Below, piece by piece: positions 15,080-17,607 of a stretch of 17,607 nucleotides of DNA. The notes below the pieces were generated by a model. It ran no database searches and was not told where the DNA came from. It was given only the letters and a program-made list of their open reading frames with translations. The position numbers and the translations under genes were made by a program. The first letter of the stretch is position 1, and every line of letters begins with the position of its first letter. This stretch comes from Bacillota bacterium. GTDB taxonomy: Bacteria > Bacillota > Clostridia > Christensenellales > Aristaeellaceae. The stretch lies in NCBI GenBank assembly GCA_023392755.1, contig JAEWNM010000146.1:1-17607 (forward strand), written 5' to 3'.

Positions 15080-16072
15080 ATGTACATAGCAAACCAACAG
15101 CGGTATTCCGCCATGCAGTACCGCCGCTGCGGCAAAAGCGGTATCCATCTCCCCTTTTTATCCCTGGGGCTATGGCATAATTTCGGGGAAAAGGCCATCC
15201 ATGAAAACGCGCGGGAAATGGTGCTGGGCAGTTTCGATATGGGCATCACCCATTTTGATCTGGCCAACAATTACGGCCCTCCGCCCGGCACCGCGGAGGA
15301 AACCTTCGGCCGTATTTTGAAAAAGGATTTGCTGCCTTATCGTGATGAATTGATAATCTCCTCCAAGGCCGGCTATACCATGTGGCCCGGACCTTACGGC
15401 GACTGGGGCAGCAAAAAATACATCGTCTCCTCCTGCGATCAGAGCCTCAAACGCCTGGGTATTGATTATGTGGATATATTCTACCACCATCGGCCTGACG
15501 CCGCCACACCGCTGGAGGAGTCCATGGATGCGCTGGCGACCCTTGTCCGGCAGGGCAAAGCACTGTATGTCGGCCTTTCCAACTACAACGGCCAGGATAC
15601 TTTGAAAGCCAGCCGCATTTTAAAGGAGCTGGGCATCCACTGCCTGATCCACCAGCCCAAATACTCCATGTTCAACCGCGTCTGGGAAACGGAAGGGCTG
15701 TTTGATGTGCTGAAAAGCGAGGGCATCGGCTGCATTGCCTTTTCCCCGCTGGCCCAAGGGCTTTTAACGGACCGCTATTTTTCCGGCATCCCCGCCGATT
15801 CCAGAGTCATGACCTCCGGCGTATTTTTGAAGCCTGAGGCCGTAACGGAAGAAAAGCTGAAAATCGCCAGGCAACTGGATACAATCGCCAAGCGCAGGGG
15901 GCAGAAGCTGTCCCAATTGGCCCTTGCCTGGGCCTTGCGGGACAATGTGATGACATCTCTCATTATTGGGGCCAGCCGCCTGGACCAGATACAGGAGAAC
16001 CTTAGAGCCATGGAAAACGCTTGCTTTACACCGGAGGAGCTGGCCGAAATCGACATCATCCTGAGGAAATAA
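15080..16072 (+). CDS. Aldo/keto reductase, YghZ / L-glyceraldehyde 3-phosphate reductase type
   Basis: This 330-residue NADPH-dependent aldo/keto reductase resembles E. coli YghZ (Gpr), which reduces L-glyceraldehyde 3-phosphate and methylglyoxal and is related to Kv-beta subunits. It shows MQYRRCGKSGIHLP, SLGLWHNFG, the catalytic tetrad Asp60, Tyr65, Lys96 and His137, GDWGSKKYIVSSCDQSLKRLG at 107-127 and the late cofactor-binding GASRLDQIQEN. The start ATG 15080 follows AAGGAGGT at 15067-15074 and matches the family N-terminus; the frame stays open upstream but has no such site. It has its own promoter and is probably not part of the sugar operon. Its substrate is inferred from family resemblance only. 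Confidence 0.92.
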   Translation: MYIANQQRYSAMQYRRCGKSGIHLPFLSLGLWHNFGEKAIHENAREMVLGSFDMGITHFDLANNYGPPPGTAEETFGRILKKDLLPYRDELIISSKAGYTMWPGPYGDWGSKKYIVSSCDQSLKRLGIDYVDIFYHHRPDAATPLEESMDALATLVRQGKALYVGLSNYNGQDTLKASRILKELGIHCLIHQPKYSMFNRVWETEGLFDVLKSEGIGCIAFSPLAQGLLTDRYFSGIPADSRVMTSGVFLKPEAVTEEKLKIARQLDTIAKRRGQKLSQLALAWALRDNVMTSLIIGASRLDQIQENLRAMENACFTPEELAEIDIILRK

Positions 16073-16119
16073 GCATCGTGCTGGTGCTATACGGCCCCAA
16101 ATGCGGATGGAATTTGAAT

Positions 16120-16147
16120 GGCGGGCCCGATTGGCATCTGGCCCGCC
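16120..16147. other. Strong GC-rich stem-loop downstream of the aldo/keto reductase
   Basis: GGCGGGCC (16120-16127) pairs perfectly with GGCCCGCC (16140-16147) across a 12-nt loop, 48 nt past the stop codon. There is no T tract on either strand, so it may be an mRNA 3' end barrier rather than a standard terminator. Confidence 0.5.
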
Positions 16148-16170
16148 TCAGGTTGTAGACTTATGGTGAT

Positions 16171-16190
16171 TTGATTTTTCTGAAAATCAA
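16171..16190. other. AT-rich perfect hairpin
   Basis: TTGATTTT and AAAATCAA form an 8-bp stem around a TCTG tetraloop. GAAGCCTTTTGG follows on the plus strand. It may assist termination between the convergent aldo/keto reductase and DUF6273 genes. Confidence 0.35.
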
Positions 16191-16247
16191 GAAGCCTTTT
16201 GGATACGGTATACAATATTGTGCCTATTTGCCATGATTCAAATTGCA

Positions 16248-16850
16248 TTACAGCTTCAGCCACAAAGCGGGACGAACGCCGCCTGTACATTTGCCATCAC
16301 TGATGTTGCCTTTGAGTATATTGTTGCCTTGGATACCTATATTGCCGTCAGTCCCGAAGATATACACGGCTTTTACATTAACGCGGCCAGGCGACCGAAG
16401 CCACCACCACCAACTTCCTTCTTTACCCAGAATTTTTGCTATTCGCTTACTGTTGTTTTCATCTTTTCTTTCAAACCAATATCTTTGATTTTTCCTTCGG
16501 TTTTGCAAATTTGAACTGCTATCACCGAAATATCTGCACACTTCCTCAAGGCTCAATAAAAATATGCTGTCTTGCGTATCCGCCCCGCCCGTTGAACCAT
16601 ACCACGGATTGTCAGGATTTTTATTTAACACCGGGATTATTCTTGATTTTTCAGCCGCGGTGAACTTATTATAGAATTCACCATTAAGATATTTTCTTAA
16701 CGAGCAGTCAGCCCACGTTATATCTTTATAAGCGTCATGGTAAGCACGATGTTCTATGATGCATTCGGTTATAATCAAAGCCGCATTGTTTTGTATGTCA
16801 AGCACGCGCCATTCGTAACTGCCAAATGATATTTTATCTTCTGCCTGCAT
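16248..16850 (-). CDS. DUF6273-type domain protein
   Basis: This 200-residue protein carries the hallmarks of the uncharacterised DUF6273 domain: GSYEWRVLDI near the N-terminus, LRKYLNGEFY at 51-60, WWWWLRSPG at 147-155 and the terminal GVRPALWLKL. It has no signal peptide or membrane helix. The WWLRSPG...GVRPA ending resembles the C-type lectin/formylglycine-enzyme-like fold (inference). GGGAGG (plus 16856-16861) lies 5 nt before the ATG, and an extended -10 promoter lies upstream. G+C is clearly lower than in neighbours: 19/60 and 23/60 in two lines of the gene, against 35/60 in a line of the adjacent reductase. This hints at recent acquisition. Function unknown. Confidence 0.85.
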   Translation of the reverse strand: MQAEDKISFGSYEWRVLDIQNNAALIITECIIEHRAYHDAYKDITWADCSLRKYLNGEFYNKFTAAEKSRIIPVLNKNPDNPWYGSTGGADTQDSIFLLSLEEVCRYFGDSSSNLQNRRKNQRYWFERKDENNSKRIAKILGKEGSWWWWLRSPGRVNVKAVYIFGTDGNIGIQGNNILKGNISDGKCTGGVRPALWLKL

Positions 16851-16906
16851 ATTTGCCTCCCATGCCTAATTTTGTGCTCTTTACATTATCCAGCAAATGT
16901 ATATGT

Positions 16907-16915
16907 ATTATAGCA
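16907..16915 (-). promoter_or_regulatory. Extended -10 promoter of the DUF6273 gene
   Basis: On the minus strand TGCTATAAT is a perfect -10 with the TGn extension. There is no good -35 at the usual distance, as expected for an extended -10 promoter. The start would be around 16900, about 50 nt before the ATG. Confidence 0.55.
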
Positions 16916-16925
16916 TGCCTAAACT

Positions 16926-16960
16926 AAAAAGGCCATCAACATACAGAATGTCGACAGCCT
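16926..16960 (-). terminator. Intrinsic terminator of the FtsH-type gene
   Basis: On the minus strand AGGCTGTCGACAT pairs with ATGTTGATGGCCT (13 bp, three G-T wobbles, 5-nt loop; arms at 16948-16960 and 16930-16942), followed by TTTTT. It is placed after the ftsH stop codon and before the DUF6273 promoter. Confidence 0.8.
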
Positions 16961-16962
16961 AT

Positions 16963-16991
16963 GGCGGACCCGGTTTACAATCGGGTCCGCC
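16963..16991 (-). other. Strong stem-loop preceding the terminator
   Basis: GGCGGACCCG (16963-16972) and CGGGTCCGCC (16982-16991) form a perfect 10-bp stem with a 9-nt loop. It lies between the ftsH stop and the T-tracted terminator. On the plus strand it is followed only by TTTATG. It may reinforce termination or protect the mRNA end. Confidence 0.55.
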
Positions 16992-17010
16992 TTTATGTGC
17001 ATTGGATTTT

Positions 17011-17607
17011 TTACTGCATGCAGGCTGCCGCTTCTTCGCCCGTAAGCGCTTCTTTTTGAAGAAGCCTGTCCCACATGTTGTTCCAGGCTTTACGGTTCGC
17101 GGTCAAGACCTCCGTAGCCAGCCTGTAGGCCTGTTCCAGCAGCGAAAGAGCACCCGACTGCCTTTGATCCTTGCCGGCCAGCAGCAATTCAAAAGGCTTG
17201 TCCGCGTCCGGGCCCATACCCCATTCAGCCGCCATACGGGCGGCGATATCCGCCGCCTTTTGCAAATCATTGGCCGCGCCGGTAGTAACCTCCTCCGGCC
17301 CGAAAGCCAGTTCCTCCGCCGCCCGGCCCGCAAGCGCCACCGCCATGTGGCGAAGCAGCTCCTGCCTTGTGTGAAACATTTTTTCCGGTGCAATGGACAT
17401 GCTGTATCCCGCCGCCCCTTTTGTGGACGGAATGATCGATACGCGGTTCAGCTTGCTGTCGGGCAGAAGCACCAGGGTAGCCAGCGCGTGGCCGGCCTCA
17501 TGGACGGCGGTTATCTTCCGCTCCTTCTCCTGGGTATCCCTGCTGCTCTTTTCCTCGCCTACCAGCGCCGCATTGAAGGCGTAGTCAATATCCTCCATGG
17601 CAATGGC
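17011..17607 (-). CDS. ftsH: ATP-dependent zinc metalloprotease FtsH-type, C-terminal part (cut by window edge)
   Basis: This is the M41 peptidase end of an FtsH-family membrane protease, which unfolds and degrades membrane and regulatory proteins. About 198 residues are visible, entering the window in the AIAMEDIDYAFNAALVGEEK segment that links the AAA module to the peptidase. The zinc motif HEAGH is present, and the third ligand is expected to be the Asp in TTGAANDLQKA. The AAA ATPase and N-terminal membrane parts would lie to the right, outside the window. The C-terminus is short, with no long acidic tail. A hairpin and an intrinsic terminator follow. The gene symbol is by family; a sporulation or paralogous FtsH-like protein cannot be excluded. 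Confidence 0.9.
   Translation of the reverse strand, partial: AIAMEDIDYAFNAALVGEEKSSRDTQEKERKITAVHEAGHALATLVLLPDSKLNRVSIIPSTKGAAGYSMSIAPEKMFHTRQELLRHMAVALAGRAAEELAFGPEEVTTGAANDLQKAADIAARMAAEWGMGPDADKPFELLLAGKDQRQSGALSLLEQAYRLATEVLTANRKAWNNMWDRLLQKEALTGEEAAACMQ

Noticed and set aside
16248..16420. Diversity-generating retroelement variable region in the DUF6273 gene
   Set aside because: The lectin-like ending invites the idea, but there is no reverse transcriptase, template repeat or accessory gene in the window.
1..17607. CRISPR arrays, insertion sequences, prophage genes or rRNA
   Set aside because: I saw no regularly spaced repeats, transposase, integrase or rRNA sequence on either strand. 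The single tRNA next to the orphan gene shows no duplicated 3' end that would mark an integration site.

Overview
The window reads as a moderately GC-rich (mid-50s % G+C by eye) chromosome segment of an anaerobic Bacillota/Clostridia-type bacterium. The grounds are strong AAGGAGG-type ribosome binding sites, consensus sigma-A promoters, a hydrogenase maturation operon, a family GH65 disaccharide phosphorylase with a MalEFG-type importer and an AraC regulator, and an FtsH tail. The genus cannot be fixed from sequence alone.

Region 1 (about 76-5714, + strand) is a complete hydrogenase maturation operon in the order hypA-hypB-hypF-hypC-hypD-hypE. hypB/hypF, hypF/hypC and hypC/hypD overlap. Only hypD/hypE are separated, by about 76 nt holding a hairpin with a T-rich tail. 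Together these genes insert nickel (HypA, HypB) and build and deliver the Fe(CN)2CO group (HypF, HypE, HypC, HypD) of [NiFe] hydrogenase. The hydrogenase itself is not in the window and may lie upstream.

Region 2 (5807-6431) holds a 119-residue protein of unknown family behind its own TTGACA/TATCAT promoter, then a minus-strand tRNA-Ser(GGA) with a perfect consensus promoter and an intrinsic terminator.

Region 3 (6513-7771) is a single aldo/keto reductase gene with a C-terminal pair of 4Fe-4S ferredoxin motifs, ending at a bidirectional terminator.

Region 4 (7796-14910) is a sugar utilisation locus. On the minus strand, transcribed leftward, are a secreted substrate-binding protein, two permeases and a GH65 glycoside phosphorylase. 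Divergent from them on the plus strand is an AraC-family regulator. The shared intergenic region has a nested set of direct repeats and a LacI/CcpA-like palindrome. The likely logic is import of a glucosyl disaccharide or oligosaccharide, then phosphorolysis to a sugar 1-phosphate plus acceptor. No transporter ATPase is encoded here, so a shared MsmK/MsmX-type ATPase is probably used.

Region 5 (14993-17607) holds a YghZ-like aldo/keto reductase with its own promoter, a stretch of stem-loops, an AT-rich lone DUF6273-type gene (minus), and the C-terminal peptidase end of an FtsH-type protease (minus), which runs off the right edge of the window.
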